From Crotophaga sulcirostris (Eukaryota > Chordata > Aves > Cuculiformes > Crotophagidae), in the NCBI GenBank assembly GCA_013397455.1, contig VYZB01000195.1, positions 132,341 through 196,340 of the forward strand: 64,000 nucleotides of DNA, given 5' to 3'. The position numbers and the translations under genes are program-made. The notes beneath the pieces were generated by a model. The model had not been told where the DNA came from. It ran no database searches and worked only from the letters and a program-made list of their open reading frames with translations. How positions within the stretch are numbered: the first letter of the stretch is position 1; each line of letters opens with the position of its first letter. Shown in pieces: positions 48,330 to 60,100 of this stretch.

Positions 48330-48965
48330 ATGGATAACAGCAGTCCTGGGAGCACTGGATTTGCAGTTATTCTAGGTAGAGACTTGCACACAAAAAGCCT
48401 CAAGGGCAGTTGCTTAGGGAACTGCCACCCCCAGGTCTGTAACACCAGGGAGGGCATGGTGTACCTTGGCTTCTCTGTGGGTAAAATGGTGGTGACTGAA
48501 CCAATTGAACTCATTGCAGCCCTGTGGATGAACAGTGCAGCAGTCTTGTCTCCTCCCAGTGCTGGTATACTCAGCTGGTGGCAGCTGCAAAGGGAGCAAA
48601 ACCAACCCCAAGTGGCCCTTGGATTTTACCATCTCATTCCATCTCTGTCCATGCAAGACTCACATGTTAAGAATATCCAAACAGAAGTAAAAAAAAGGAA
48701 AAGGCAGACACTTGAGACTCATCCCCCTCCTTGTCCCTTGGAAGGATTATTCAACAATAATAATTGTCAAATAATTAGCTGCCACCACCCCCTACATTGT
48801 CCCCTTCAAATCACCGCCGTGCTGAGTCACGCTCGGCAAAGGCCTTGCAAGCTCTGGGTGTCCCTGACATCCCAAGATGCCCTGCAAGGTGGCCTCAGAG
48901 CGGGCCTGCACAGACCTCCTGGATCCTTGTGGGTCCCTTCCAACTCAGGTCATTCTGTGAACTAA
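48330..48965 (+). other. Open frame of 211 codons, probably not a gene
   Basis: The frame runs without a stop from 48330 and ends inside the CR1 tail at 48911-48978. Its product contains a basic run (KKRKRQ) and polar patches but no domain I recognise. Because the last 15-20 residues derive from a CR1 3' untranslated end, the frame is unlikely to be an old functional gene. TCTGTGGGTAAAATGG (48474-48489) faintly resembles the MIR segment TCTGTAAAATGGGG. Confidence 0.12.
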
Positions 48966-48978
48966 TGATTCTATGACC
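48911..48978 (+). mobile_element. CR1 LINE 3' tail fragment
   Basis: GGATCCTTGTGGGTCCCTTC, then CAACTCAGGTCATTCTGTGA and ATGATTCTATGA, is the CR1 3' terminus with two copies of the ATTCTRTGA tail unit. It lies about 50 bp upstream of an ancient repeat copy (49026-49102). The 211-codon open frame that starts at 48330 runs into this tail and stops at 48963-48965, which argues against that frame being a real gene. Confidence 0.85.
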
Positions 48979-49025
48979 CACCCTGAGTACCGTGGGCAAA
49001 TACACCCATCCTAAGTGTCACGTTG

Positions 49026-49102
49026 TCCCCTTGGACGTCAGTGGGAACTGGAAGGCTTGCAGCAAGCCCTCTGCACTCTCAGCACCTTGCAGGATCAGGC
49101 CT
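49026..49102 (+). repeat. Ancient amniote repeat copy, best preserved in the window
   Basis: TTGGACGTCAGTGGGAACTG (the CATTGACTTCAGTGGGAGTT block) is followed about 40 bp later by CAGCACCTTGCAGGATCAGG and CC. Both halves of the old repeat are in the expected order and spacing. This shows that the 20-mer shared with 16455-16474 is a repeat end and not a chance match. It lies about 50 bp downstream of a CR1 tail. Confidence 0.65.
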
Positions 49103-49249
49103 TGAGTTAGAGAGTCATGTGGACGTGGCCACAGTCAAATATGAAACAGCTGAATATGCTGCAACTGGGCACATTGTCTTCAGATCAGGCCCTGGAAGAA
49201 TTAAAACCAAGTGTGTGATCTGAGCATGCTGAAATGAACTCCAAATGAA

Positions 49250-50050
49250 ATTAGAGTTAGCTCTCTCCTTAGCAGGGAGCACGGGATCAGATTGTTAGGT
49301 TTTAATAAAGTGCGGCCAGTATATTATCCAACAGGCTTTTACAATTACTGCAGAAACAAGGACAGGAACTTCATTAACACTTTACAGGGGAAAGAAAGCT
49401 GTGCTACAGGCAAATGATATATTGCTATTGTGGCTGTAGGTGTCCTGCATTTAAGAAAACAAGGAAAAATCCTGGGGAAGGGAGTAATTACACTGTCAGC
49501 AAACGTGTTTGTGTTAGCAATGAACTATTCCCAGTCCCACAGCCGCCGGAAGCCTGCATGGCAATACGGCAAATTTCTAGGAGAGAAGGTGACTCCATAA
49601 ACACAGCAAGAGCTGTAATGTGAGAGACAAAACTCCTGAAGGAAGGAAAAAAAAAAACCAAACCTCTATGCAGAATCATTTACAAAACGTGTTTTCAAAG
49701 CAGCTGCAACAACCACTGGCAGGGTTACACTTACTGCTTTTAAAGCGGAGGTTAACTGCTTTGATAAAGCACAGGTGAGGTGTATCTTGTGAGTTGCATG
49801 TCAGGCAGGATTAGCTCCTTGGCAAATTATCAAAGCCAACTGATGGCAAAACAAGTTGGGACTCTCCTACAGTGGCAGTTTAAAACTAGGTGTATCTTCA
49901 CCTGAAACAAATGAATACAGCGGGGGTGTAAGGGGACTACCTAACTAATTAACCCCTTCATTAACTCCCAGGCAGATGACAGCATTTTGTAGAAATCAAG
50001 GAGTCTCAAGAAACTTAAGATGACGTTGAGTAAGTTGGAGTGAAATTCAG
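49250..50050. promoter_or_regulatory. Candidate conserved non-coding stretch
   Basis: About 800 bp of non-repetitive, evenly mixed sequence contain several TAATTA/ATTAAC-type homeodomain sites (CTAACTAATTAACCCC near 49950, GTAATTACAC near 49485) and retained CpGs (CAGCCGCCGGAAGC near 49541). Frames of 66 and 69 codons here look random. The call is an inference from composition and motif density. Confidence 0.22.
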
Positions 50051-50689
50051 TTACTGGGAGAATTCTTTCTTAGTAGTTTGGGATCCAGTTCAGGGTGTTA
50101 AGAGGAAGGCTGTGAATTGAAATATGTTGTTCAGTTTTCTGTTGCTGCACAGCTCTGCACAGCTTCCCATGTTGCCAGAGCAAATTCACAGTAAAACTCA
50201 CACGATATTCCTCAGAGCAGGGAAAGGCTATTCTGCAGTTTGCAAAGAGTAGTTCTAAGTATCTGCTGAGAATTTAAAATCACCCACTGAATCTATCTAT
50301 GGAGTTTTGAGACAGATTTTTGTACTGTTCCAAATTAAAACAGCTGAGGCACTACAGGAGAAACCCACATACAAGGAATACAACTCCAAATAATCAATGC
50401 AGTAGATCTCTATAATGCCTGTAATAGCATAGAGCATCATGCACAAACTCAGTACTGCTTCCCTTTATGTTCTGTTTTTTCTAATTTTGCATTTTTGACT
50501 CTCTGCAGCAGGAAATACAAACAATTCTATATGCTCAGAGTGAGCACATGTCTTCATTTGGCATCCTAGCTACCCCAACAAGATCATGCAGGAGAATAAC
50601 CTGTTTTGTAGCACTGTATATGGAAAAACCAGCCATGCCAAACTGGATGGTGGGCTGAAAATGTGGCTTGTCATGGATAATGAGAGAGA

Positions 50690-51010
50690 TGGAAGGCAAT
50701 TAAAAAGGACAAAAGTGACAATCTGACAACACGCTCAATTAATGTAATCAGATTTCACATTCACTTCATGTGTAGTAAATCGAAGTGTAAGTAGGAACGA
50801 TATGAACTTTTTAATATTAAAAGATAGTATGCAAAGTCAGGGAATACTGTTAAATTCCTATCTGTCTATTGCTGATCATTAACTAATTTAGGCTAGTCCT
50901 TGTTGAGTAATTACGTTTAATAAGAGCTTGTCCATACAAGCTGCAATCAGATGTCATTTTATAACGTTTCAAGCCAGATATAATGGGTTAGATGCACATA
51001 TTAACTTTCT
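50690..51010. promoter_or_regulatory. Candidate conserved non-coding stretch or old repeat
   Basis: The AT-rich unique sequence has homeodomain-like sites (CAATTAATGTAATCAG, CATTAACTAATTTAG, GTAATTACGTTTAAT) and a small hairpin GCTTGT-CCAT-ACAAGC at 50926-50941. CTTGTCCATACAAGCTGCAA also resembles the CTTGTCTACACAAGAAAGTTGC end of an old amniote DNA-transposon-like repeat, so a repeat origin for part of it is possible. Confidence 0.2.
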
Positions 51011-52489
51011 GTAATACTGTAGTGTACTTCTATGGGAGAGGGGTGGGAAAATTCAAAACTGATTATTGTGTGGCTTCCTTTCAGACTGTTGTATTTGATC
51101 TAATTTGATTTATTGCTGCACATTTTGAACGAGCAGAAATGTCTGGAGGGGAAAAAAGAGACTTGTTACAGTAAATGTTCACCTTAATGTGTTTTCACCT
51201 GCTTGCTTGGTGGGCTCCATAGTTGGCTGTATTCATTACTGTTTGGAAGTCTTCTATATTAAAGAAGCTACTCTTTATCTTTTTGCTCTCTCTTGTAGGG
51301 ACATAACGAGCTTCCCACACTCTCCACAAGAGGTGATTGTGTAACTATTCCATGCTGGCATAACAACATCTACACCTAGATGATTAATATTGCTAAACAT
51401 AAATGCAGGACAAAGGCAAATGTCTATTTTTGTGAGTAAAGCACAGCTGTAGCTCATTGGTAATTTTTTCCAGGTGGTCCTAGAGGATAAATGTCTTGAA
51501 GCTCAAAGACAAATGAGTAGGGAGGTTAGATGTTGTACTTATTTTTAGAGAAGTATATAAAAGTTTGGGTGCTAATATTACTTGAAGGCACAAAACCACA
51601 AACAGTTTTTCTGATTGCTTAAGGGCTTCTGTGTCCCTTGGCTTAGTCTTTGATGCACTGCCACAGTTTTAATTCAGCAGTGCCTTTTCTATCACACTCT
51701 AAGAAAGGCATATACACTTAAAAAGGCATAAGAAAATGCATAAACATCTATAAATCTGAACTATGGACTCTTCAATGGGAGGACCTAAGGTTCTTCTGCA
51801 GCTTAAGTATAGAATTAGAAAACTTAGTATTCTTTGGGCTGACTTATGTCACTGACATGATGATTGGAAAGGGCCATATCTTTGCAGTGGTTTGTTACAT
51901 AAATCCTTGCTCCAGGAGCAGATTATTTTAGGAATTTATTAGCATCTCTACTTCACAGGCTGCTGGATGTGAACCAGGCCAATATAGAGCAGGACCACAA
52001 TTTCAGGTGACTTGTTTCTGCATTTGCACCTGTGTTATGTGTCTGTAAGGCCATGTACCATTCCTGATGCCAGTTGGACAACAGGTTGTGTGTAGCAGCT
52101 CTCAAGTGATTTGCACCGTTCACTGTATTTGGTTTAAACAGCATTGCTGATGGGCACTGGAGGGTCTCTGCACTACCTGTGAGCTAATTTCTTCTGCTGA
52201 CACTGATTTGGATATTTTAGTTGTGTTTGCTATTCACTATGAAATCCTTATGAGAGAAAAAAAAAGCAGAATTTATAGAAAACTAGGGGAATAGGGATTT
52301 ATTTCAACATAAAAGAAGGGGAGGCTGAGAAAAGAAGATAATCTGTTCTCCTGATTTCTATTGAAATGTCTCCTTTTACAGCCTAAGTTTGTGGTGTATG
52401 GTCTGAGTGTATGTCAGAATGGTCTAAACCATGTTCTAGAGAACATCTCTAAACCTGTGGGAATTTCAGATTTCGATCTCCGTCTAGAT

Positions 52490-52700
52490 GATGTTTAATT
52501 TTCTCAACTGTATTTGCATTCTGAAATATACAGAAATTGCAAACATTTGATATTCAGAGAAGTGTATGTCATTTGCATTCACATCTACAGTGACTGCACG
52601 TATCATCTGCTGCTGTGCAGCCGATGTTGCACACACAAGCTCGACTGCGCACATCGTTAAGGTGACAACGCTCCCAAATGAAATGTTCTGCAGAGTCACT
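52490..52700. promoter_or_regulatory. Candidate conserved non-coding element with octamer site
   Basis: The stretch is unique, not repeat-like and unusually rich in retained CpG for its AT-rich setting (ACTGCACGTATC, GACTGCGCACATCGTTAAGG). It contains the POU/octamer site ATTTGCAT at 52571-52578 and a CATTTGCATTCACATC context. A 123-codon minus-strand frame crosses it but resembles no protein I know. Conservation itself cannot be seen from one genome. Confidence 0.25.
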
Positions 52701-53168
52701 CTGCCTTTTCTCACATGCATACTCATTAGGGAATTTCTCTTACTACCTCGGCTATAATCCCTCCCTGGGGGGAGATACCTTGTGCACAAAATTAATTTCA
52801 TTTGGCCACAGAAACTCCCCATGCCTTTGGCAGGTAAGTCTTTATACAGAGACAAAAAACCTTCTAAGGCAAAGCTACTGCATTTTTAAGACTCAGTAGA
52901 TAGTATCTCACACCAAGCAGGATTGGAGGTCATTATTAAGCTAAACTCAGTCAATACTTGGTCTAGAAGGAAACTGGTTTTTATTCTTGGTTGAAAAGCC
53001 ATTTGAGGCTTGATATGCCTTTATTAACTGAGCCAAATAATGTGCAGGAGGGATGAGCTGAGTCTGCTCAGGTTTAGAGTTGGACTAAAGGCGAGTCTGC
53101 ACCTTGCATCTCCTCTACATCAAACTTTAAACCTCAAATGGGATAAAAATTTTCAACATTCCCCATAA

Positions 53169-53221
53169 CCTTTTTTTTTACTCTTTCCTTCCTCTCTTCT
53201 CTCTCTTCCTCTCCTTTCTTT
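53169..53221 (+). repeat. Polypyrimidine tract
   Basis: Apart from one A at 53180, the 53 bases are all C or T, built from CTTTCCTTCCTCTC and TCTCTCTTCC segments. It can form triplex DNA. No splice acceptor AG with a plausible exon follows. Confidence 0.85.
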
Positions 53222-55769
53222 ACTTTGAGACAGGTAATTATATGTGGCATTTTGAGAGGTACATGTTTTTTCAGCAGCAAAAATAAGTGTGTGGAAAGTA
53301 CCTGCTTTTTTCCTAAAGACATTGTTTTTTCATGGAAAAAAGTATAATATAAAATACAACAACTCAGTTGAAAATAAAAATAAAAATCAATCCAAAAGCC
53401 TTTGAGCTGTAACTGAAAATGTTTGAATGGTTGAAATTCCTGCTGAGGGTTGAACAACAAAAAAATGTATTTTCACTGTTTCTAGTAATTCCAGTGTTTC
53501 ACCTCAATGGGGAAACTGGGTTTGTTGAAGTTGTTTTTTCCACAGCAGTTGCTATTTGAGTCCTCTGATTCACGCTTTCTCTTTTTATTGCTTTTCCCAC
53601 AGTTTAAACCAGATTTTAATATTTTTTATGTTCCTCCTCTCTTTCTCCCTCTAAAACAACCAAGTCTTGCTGTCATTTTGCTATACATGTAAGTAGGGGT
53701 GATGGGATGCAGCTGAAAACTATTGGTTTTAGCAATGGTAGCAGAAACTAAAAAAGCTATATTGATTTTTTTGCAAAACCTTTTTTAAAAAAATATGTTT
53801 CCCTTTTCTTCCAAAACTTAATAGGCTCTACTTGAGTGTTTCTTAGATGGCGTGTGGATTCAAGGGCTTCACATTTCATCAGCATCCTTAATGAGCTTGA
53901 GGTGCCCCTAATAAATCTCAGTCCTTTTAATGAATACTTTATAGCTCTTAACTGCTTCAGATAGAGATTGACGAGTGTAACCGGTAGCATAAAATCTTGG
54001 CATGCAATAAGACAAACAGCCCCATCCTTTCCCTCTGGCATCCCATCTGAATTTCTGCAGCAGAGATAACCAAGAATCTGTCACTGCTATGAAGTTTGTG
54101 AAAATTAATTAGGAAACTAATAAAACGGCTCTCATATAGTACAGGAGTTACCTAGGAGATATTAGGTATTGTTTAAGAGCTACTAACAGGATTGCGTGTG
54201 TTAGAGATCTGTTATTTGAGCAAAGAGTTTAACACTGACCACTTCTCTTTTGTAAACCATTTTCTAGCAGGGTTAATACTCTACTAGAAAGACAGGTTTG
54301 CACTCCTTGAATGAGCCCTTTATACACCATTGATGGGCAGAGGTTGGGATGTTGGGATATTAGATTTTAACACCACTCACTTTGGAGAGATAGGCAGGCC
54401 TTTTTTTTTTTTATTATTCCTAGTTTCCATTCTTGGTCACATTCCCAATCAAAACCCACCTATTTTCCAGTTCCAATTCCAATGCTCTGGAAATCATCCT
54501 AGCACAATTACAGCTTTTCTCTTTGACTTCTCAGAGGCAAAGACTGGGACAAGTTGTCTCAGTTGTACTGGAGGAGGCATAAATGACAGTAAGGGCGGAA
54601 TCACATTTGATTCACCATGGTGGATCTTTCTGTAAGATCTGCTCCTGAGCAAATTCTGGCTGTGATATGTCCAGAACTGCTGTTTTCAACTCAGAGGACA
54701 TTTTGGCACTAATTTCTATTAAGGGAGTTTTACTTTTAGGCAATTACTCTCAATATCTCATAGTTAGTACATTAGACTTTATTCTGGTGGTATACTCTAT
54801 AAAACATAGTGCTGTCAACTAAACTAGCTAGTCTTAGAATTCACTAGAAAATGGGTTAATTGTACCTTGAGAACTTTTAAGAATGCAAATAATTTTCCCA
54901 TGCCACATCAGAAAACCATTCATCTTTGTGTTCAGAAATTTTTTGGTGATAAGTCAACTTATATTTGAAAATGAAAAGCTGCTTCAAATAAAGAACTTTT
55001 TTTTTCAGTTCTGAAAATGCCAAAGAAAGCTTCTTTGACCATTTCAAAACCATTGTTTTTAGAAGAATAATTGAAATGAAAAAAATCTACTAAAGCCATC
55101 CCACCCCTCCTAACTGTATCTGTTTGGGCAAAGCAGCATACTCCAGCAATAAAAAGAAACCACATTAAAAGGTATTGGCCAAGTCTATTTAGTATTTATT
55201 GCTCTTTGATAACTGAAGAGAATAGGAAAATCTTCTGAGCAAGGCGCCATGAGGATTTTCTTGGAGAGCAGTTTTACTGAGAAAATCATGGTTCCATTAT
55301 GACTTTCTCAGCTGAAGACCTGGCCTTTTGGCCCCTCAGTAAATGAACGTTGAGGACTTTTTTGTGTTTTGTGGAAGCTCGTGGTAAGGGGATTTTATTG
55401 TTCAAGGCTGTAGATGGCATAATAAGCTGAAAGGGAGGCAGTTGTTTCCCAAAATGCTTGGGTTGCAGTAGAGAGGGTGGTATATGTGTTTGTGCAATAG
55501 TATGATTGTTGGAGCCTTCCAGTGACAGATGCTGTTAAACTGATTTATTATCAACATAAAGGATGTTCAATAATAATAGAACAATGATGATTCCTCCCTT
55601 TCTGCTGAAAGGCAACAGCTCATGGCCTATGGCAGGCGGATGATTGAACTTGTAAGATAAATTCCACAGAATTCAACTCAACAAAGTCAAAACGTTTGTC
55701 CTTTAAAAATAATAAAAGAGATCTTTAGCATCCTTCCAGTCCTCTAGGATAAAATACGCCAAAATTAAT

Positions 55770-56030
55770 TGTATTTTCACAATAGCTCATAGCATTGTCC
55801 TAATGACTGATAGATTTCTCAGCTCTGGTGCTTTTATGGTGCAGAAAGTAATTTTATCTAATTGTGACAAGGGAGTCAGGATTCAGCTCTATTGTTAGAT
55901 CTCTCGTTGTCTTGCAGAAGCATCAAGTGAGTCATTTTACCTTGATGAACAACAGTGACCTCATTAAGGTGCTCTGAGCAGCAACTGATTAATGAACATG
56001 GCACTCAGCTCCTGCAAGGTAGCAAATACC
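55770..56030. promoter_or_regulatory. Candidate conserved non-coding stretch
   Basis: The unique sequence is moderately AT-rich, with TGATTAATGA (homeodomain type, near 55987), AGTGAGTCATTTT (AP-1-like TGAGTCA, near 55929) and TGACCTCATTAAGG. No repeat or reading frame explains it. Whether it is constrained must come from alignment. Confidence 0.2.
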
Positions 56031-56224
56031 CTTGAGCCAAGAAATTTATGAACCTACGCTGGTGAGCATTTTATCTATCAGACAAACCTTCTGCTGAACC
56101 GATGACAGTGTTTGACCAACACATCACCAAGACTTTCTCCTGGTTAGGAAGGAGTTGTGTGGAAATAAATTATTTTCCTACAGGCTGGAAGGCTCTTGGG
56201 AAGGTTCTTTGATTATGGAGCTTT

Positions 56225-56275
56225 CTGCCTCTCTGTTATGGGTTCAAATCCAGCCTCGTTAACTCTTACTGGAAA
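56225..56275 (+). repeat. Possible MIR or tRNA-derived SINE fragment with B box
   Basis: GGTTCAAATCC at 56241-56251 fits the RNA polymerase III B-box consensus GGTTCRANTCC. It sits in TATGGGTTCAAATCCAGCCT, which resembles the MIR head TGGGTTCGAATCCCGGCT. No matching A box or MIR core follows, and no tRNA cloverleaf can be drawn, so it is not a tRNA gene. Confidence 0.4.
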
Positions 56276-56543
56276 AGTACTTCTCTGAATTATACTGTTT
56301 CCCTACTGAAGGGGCTTTGCTCCAAATGGGATGTCCAAAACATGATTTAAAGTCATCTTTGTTGTAAGGAATATTGGGTGCTGCCATAAAGAACCAAGAA
56401 TGACTAGGAATGTGCCATAGGCATCACTTAGAAGCAGAGCATCTCAGAGTAGGGATGGAGTTAAACTTCCATCTCTGCAGTGTAATTACTGAGTGAAATG
56501 GGCTGTTTGTAATTATAATGATATTAAACCTGATAAAATTTTT

Positions 56544-56602
56544 GGGCTAGATTCTCTCCTCTTTTATAGTGGTATGAATCAGGAGACTTGTGAGAGGAGG
56601 TC
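56544..56602 (+). repeat. Ancient amniote repeat copy (ATTCTCCTCTC...TGTAAATCAGGAG class)
   Basis: GGGCTAGATTCTCTCCTCTT, TATAGTGGTATGAATCAGGA and GACTTGTGAGAGGA follow the pattern of an old palindromic repeat in which GGGCCTGATTCTCCTCTC is followed by ACACTGGTGTAAATCAGGAG. Similarity is clear over about 55 bp and then fades. It is probably related to the short copy at 57122-57155. Confidence 0.5.
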
Positions 56603-57121
56603 TTGGCCAAAGAGAGTTCTTCAGATAAACCTCAGGCTAAACAAGATTGAGATCTTCCACACCCATGACACCCCTCCAAACGTCTCTTTTGTTCTTCTAT
56701 TAAAGACCAGGTATATTTATGGTGCAGACCATATTAAGATTATTGCTATTAATTAACTATGTTCTGAAGCTTTTAATCTCATCCTCTTCAGGAGCACTAA
56801 ATTAATTTACATACCAAAACAAAATGTTTCCATCTGTTTTCCATCTTTTCCAAGAAATTTTTAGACATTGGCCTTTTTTCCCCAGGAGACCATGTCCCTG
56901 AGGATGCATATCCTGGCCAGCATGCCTTTCAAACTACACTAATTAAGGTGTTTCTATGTGAGTCATGGGGACTTTCCTCTTCTTTCATAAGATGTGAATG
57001 ATGCTCTTTGGGAAAAGAAAAATCCAAACAGTGTTACTAATGGGGAGGAAGCATGGTAGCCTATAAATTCACCTGATTTTAGCTGATACAGACAGAACCA
57101 TGTATGGGTTAGACTGTCAGA

Positions 57122-57155
57122 TGGTATAAATAGCTTAACTCCACTGACTGGCTGA
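57122..57155 (+). repeat. Short ancient amniote repeat fragment
   Basis: TGGTATAAATAGCTTAACTC followed by CACTGACTGG resembles the TGGTGTAAATCAGCGTAACTCCATTGACTTC segment of old amniote repeats. Only about 34 bp can be recognised, so the assignment rests on a short match. Confidence 0.4.
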
Positions 57156-60100
57156 TGAGATGTCCTTTTACATTCAATGTATAAAGCAAATATATGACAT
57201 CAGTAAACCTGATATAGCAATGTGGCTTTGGATGTAAATCATTTCAAACACTGAACAGATTAAAAAAGCAAAATTAACAGCTATTTATGAAAAAATTACC
57301 AGAAAAAGATCTAAATAAATAAGACCTTATTTATTTGCAGTGCATAATTTCAGCAGTTTTATTTCTAACACAACCTCAGTTCTTTTAGAGATAACAACTG
57401 TTATACAATGTGATTATCTAATAATCATTCTTAATTTTGTTTACTTAAACATTTGCAGCTTTTCTTGGCACATACAAAGGGATGAGAAAATCTTGATTGC
57501 TAAGTGTCATTTCTCTAAATCACTAGTTTCATGACAGAAGTTCTAAAGAAGAAATGGAAATAGGAAGCTCTCCTACAGCAGGCCTCTCCACTCCTAAACT
57601 CTGCTCTCAACTAAAAAAAATAAATTCCCTCTTCTGTACATTCAGTACACTTTGTACATGACCAGCCAGGTTTCAAAGAGTTAAGAATTAAATTAGTGGT
57701 GTTAAATTCGTAACAAACCCACAATGATGAAAAACTGGCCTTCGCCAAATAGAATGACGTTTCTAAAAGTTGTCTTTTAAAGAAAGGGGAAGAAGCTATT
57801 TGTAAAGAAGAGGTTACGCTCTTTTGTGAAGGCAATAGAAGATGACATCATAGCAACAGATATCAGAAGTGCTGTTCTGAGTCCAAGTTTCTGTGGTTTT
57901 CCCAAGTTCAGAACTTGTCCATACAGCTGTGGTTCTAGTTCAGGTCAAAACTGGAAAGGAACTGTTTCCAAAGCCAAAATTTGTGCCTGAAGGCACAGGA
58001 ATATCACAAGGGTAGCTGATATTGCAAAATTTTTATTCTTTGGGACTACAAAAATCCCCACAGCACCCCATGGGATTTTGCCATTCCTGCTGCAGACTCC
58101 ACTGGTTGTGTTTTGTTGCAGCCTCAAGACAGAAAACCCTTGCTCTCTCAGAGATACGGGCAGTAACATTTTAGTCATTAAAATATTTTTTAATAAATAC
58201 CTCACCTGTTCTATAACTCCCTGAAGTATTTACTTTATTGCTCCTTATCCCTAGAGAATGCCGTTTGGAATCCTATTCTTGTCTATTAGTCTCAGCCTAA
58301 GAAGATGATGTGAATCATGTTGTAGATTCAGTGCGTCGGACTGATGCACCAAGCTAGTTTGGAATTTGTTTCATAAGTCTTGTTTGGACCCAGGTATGTG
58401 CTTATGCCAGGCCGAGACCTCAAGGGGAAGGGAGACAGTGTTGGGTGGGATGTGTCCCATGTAGTGGGATGCAGTCCCCTGCCCAAACCACAGCAGCACG
58501 TGCTCAAGCTTCTGCTCCAGCCTGGCAGGACTGAGTCCTGAACTGGGTGTGATAAGGCAGGAATTGGTGCTGCCAAGTACTCCATAAGGATGGTGCTCCG
58601 TAAGAACGGCTTCATTTTGTTTATCCTAATGTCATTCAGGTTTATCTCCAATCTGTGCTAAACCAGGACAGGATCTGAACTGGCCCTCTGGGTTAAAGAG
58701 GAAAAGCAGGAGCAAAGCAGCAGCCAAACCTACAGCTGTAGCCACTTGTCCTCATTCCCCAGCCTGGAGGGCAGGTTGAAAAGCAGCACCTGCCCCCTAC
58801 CCTGAGGGGAGTCCTTGGTCAACAGCAAAATCAGGAGGCAGGGATGCCCTGGGAAATGGGTATTTCTCCTTCCTTCACCTGAGGAGTTTTGTGACCCAGA
58901 CATGGAAGAGAGCAGTGGCAGGAGGGAAAGGGCTTTGTTCCTTGCCTCCCTTTGAACTGGCAACTTGCATCGCTCTTCTATTTTCGCACAAACGGGTCTT
59001 TGGTAATTTTGTATTTTATAACAATGAGCCTGGTATTTCCGTAGTGATGCATATTGTTATAATCTCTCTCTGCTTTGTTTCCTCGACATATTTTTTTATT
59101 AAAAAGTCTTCCCAGCCTTAAATAAGTACAGAATAAGTGTGGTCATTCTGGGAACATGAGAGGCCTGATTATCTGACCATCAAAGCCTATGCTGTAAACA
59201 GGATACTAGTAAACAGGAACTGAAACCCATATGGAGACTTTGTGGTTTTCTTCAGCCTCTGTTTGTTATGTCTTACATCCTGTTAATTATAGAAAAAGAG
59301 CTGGAAACTTGGAAATAATCTTTTCTCCAGATTATTTCCAGGTTCCCTCAGATAGAAGAAAATGCAGTGTAGTACTGTCTTACCTTGCTTCCTTCAGATG
59401 TAAAGCATTAAGACAATTCATTGCGCAGGGATCAGTTTTCAAGAGGATTATAAGTAGGTTTTCTTTTTTTTAATTACAAAATGAAAATTGAGATCTTAGC
59501 ATCTTCTTTGGGGAATCCTTTCAATATTAGCACAGCTTTTCAGTGTATTTGGAGTTTGTCTGAGAACTTCTGATAACTTTTTGAAGACCATTAGTATGAC
59601 TGGTGTAATTAGTCTCTGAGTAGTTCAGTTCTTAGAATGAAGATTTTGTTGCGCAAAATCAAATGACAGAATTTACTTTAAAGTCATAATTTTCAAGTTA
59701 TCTATGTTGTTGGCAGGTCTTGGTAATAGTATGTCTTTCCTAGCCTACTGGTATTGCATGCTTAGCTACAGCAGAAGGTCCATGCATGCAGAGAATTTCT
59801 CCAGAGCTGGCCAAAGCAATGAGTTGAGTATACAACTAAGCCTGTATTTCTGCTGCTTGTCCTTTACCTTTGTTTTATATGAATGATTGCCCATCTTTCC
59901 AGTATGGTTCAGTTGAAGCTTCCAATGTTAGCAAATTGATTCAGAAGCGAAATACTGGAAAACTGTATCTCTGAAGTTTTGCATTTTGTGGTCTATTCCC
60001 CCTTTTTCTTAAAAACCTGCTTTGGAGTTTTGATGCCTGATGGAAACACATCAGAGGAATGGTGTAAGGGGATCATGCTACGTTTAGATCCACTCTTATC

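Noticed and set aside
48433..48520. MIR 3' core (TCTGTGGGTAAAATGG)
   Set aside because: One short matching segment with no MIR head or CORE in the right order upstream.
56241..56251. tRNA gene, from a perfect B box
   Set aside because: No A box at the right distance and no cloverleaf. The context looks like a MIR head.
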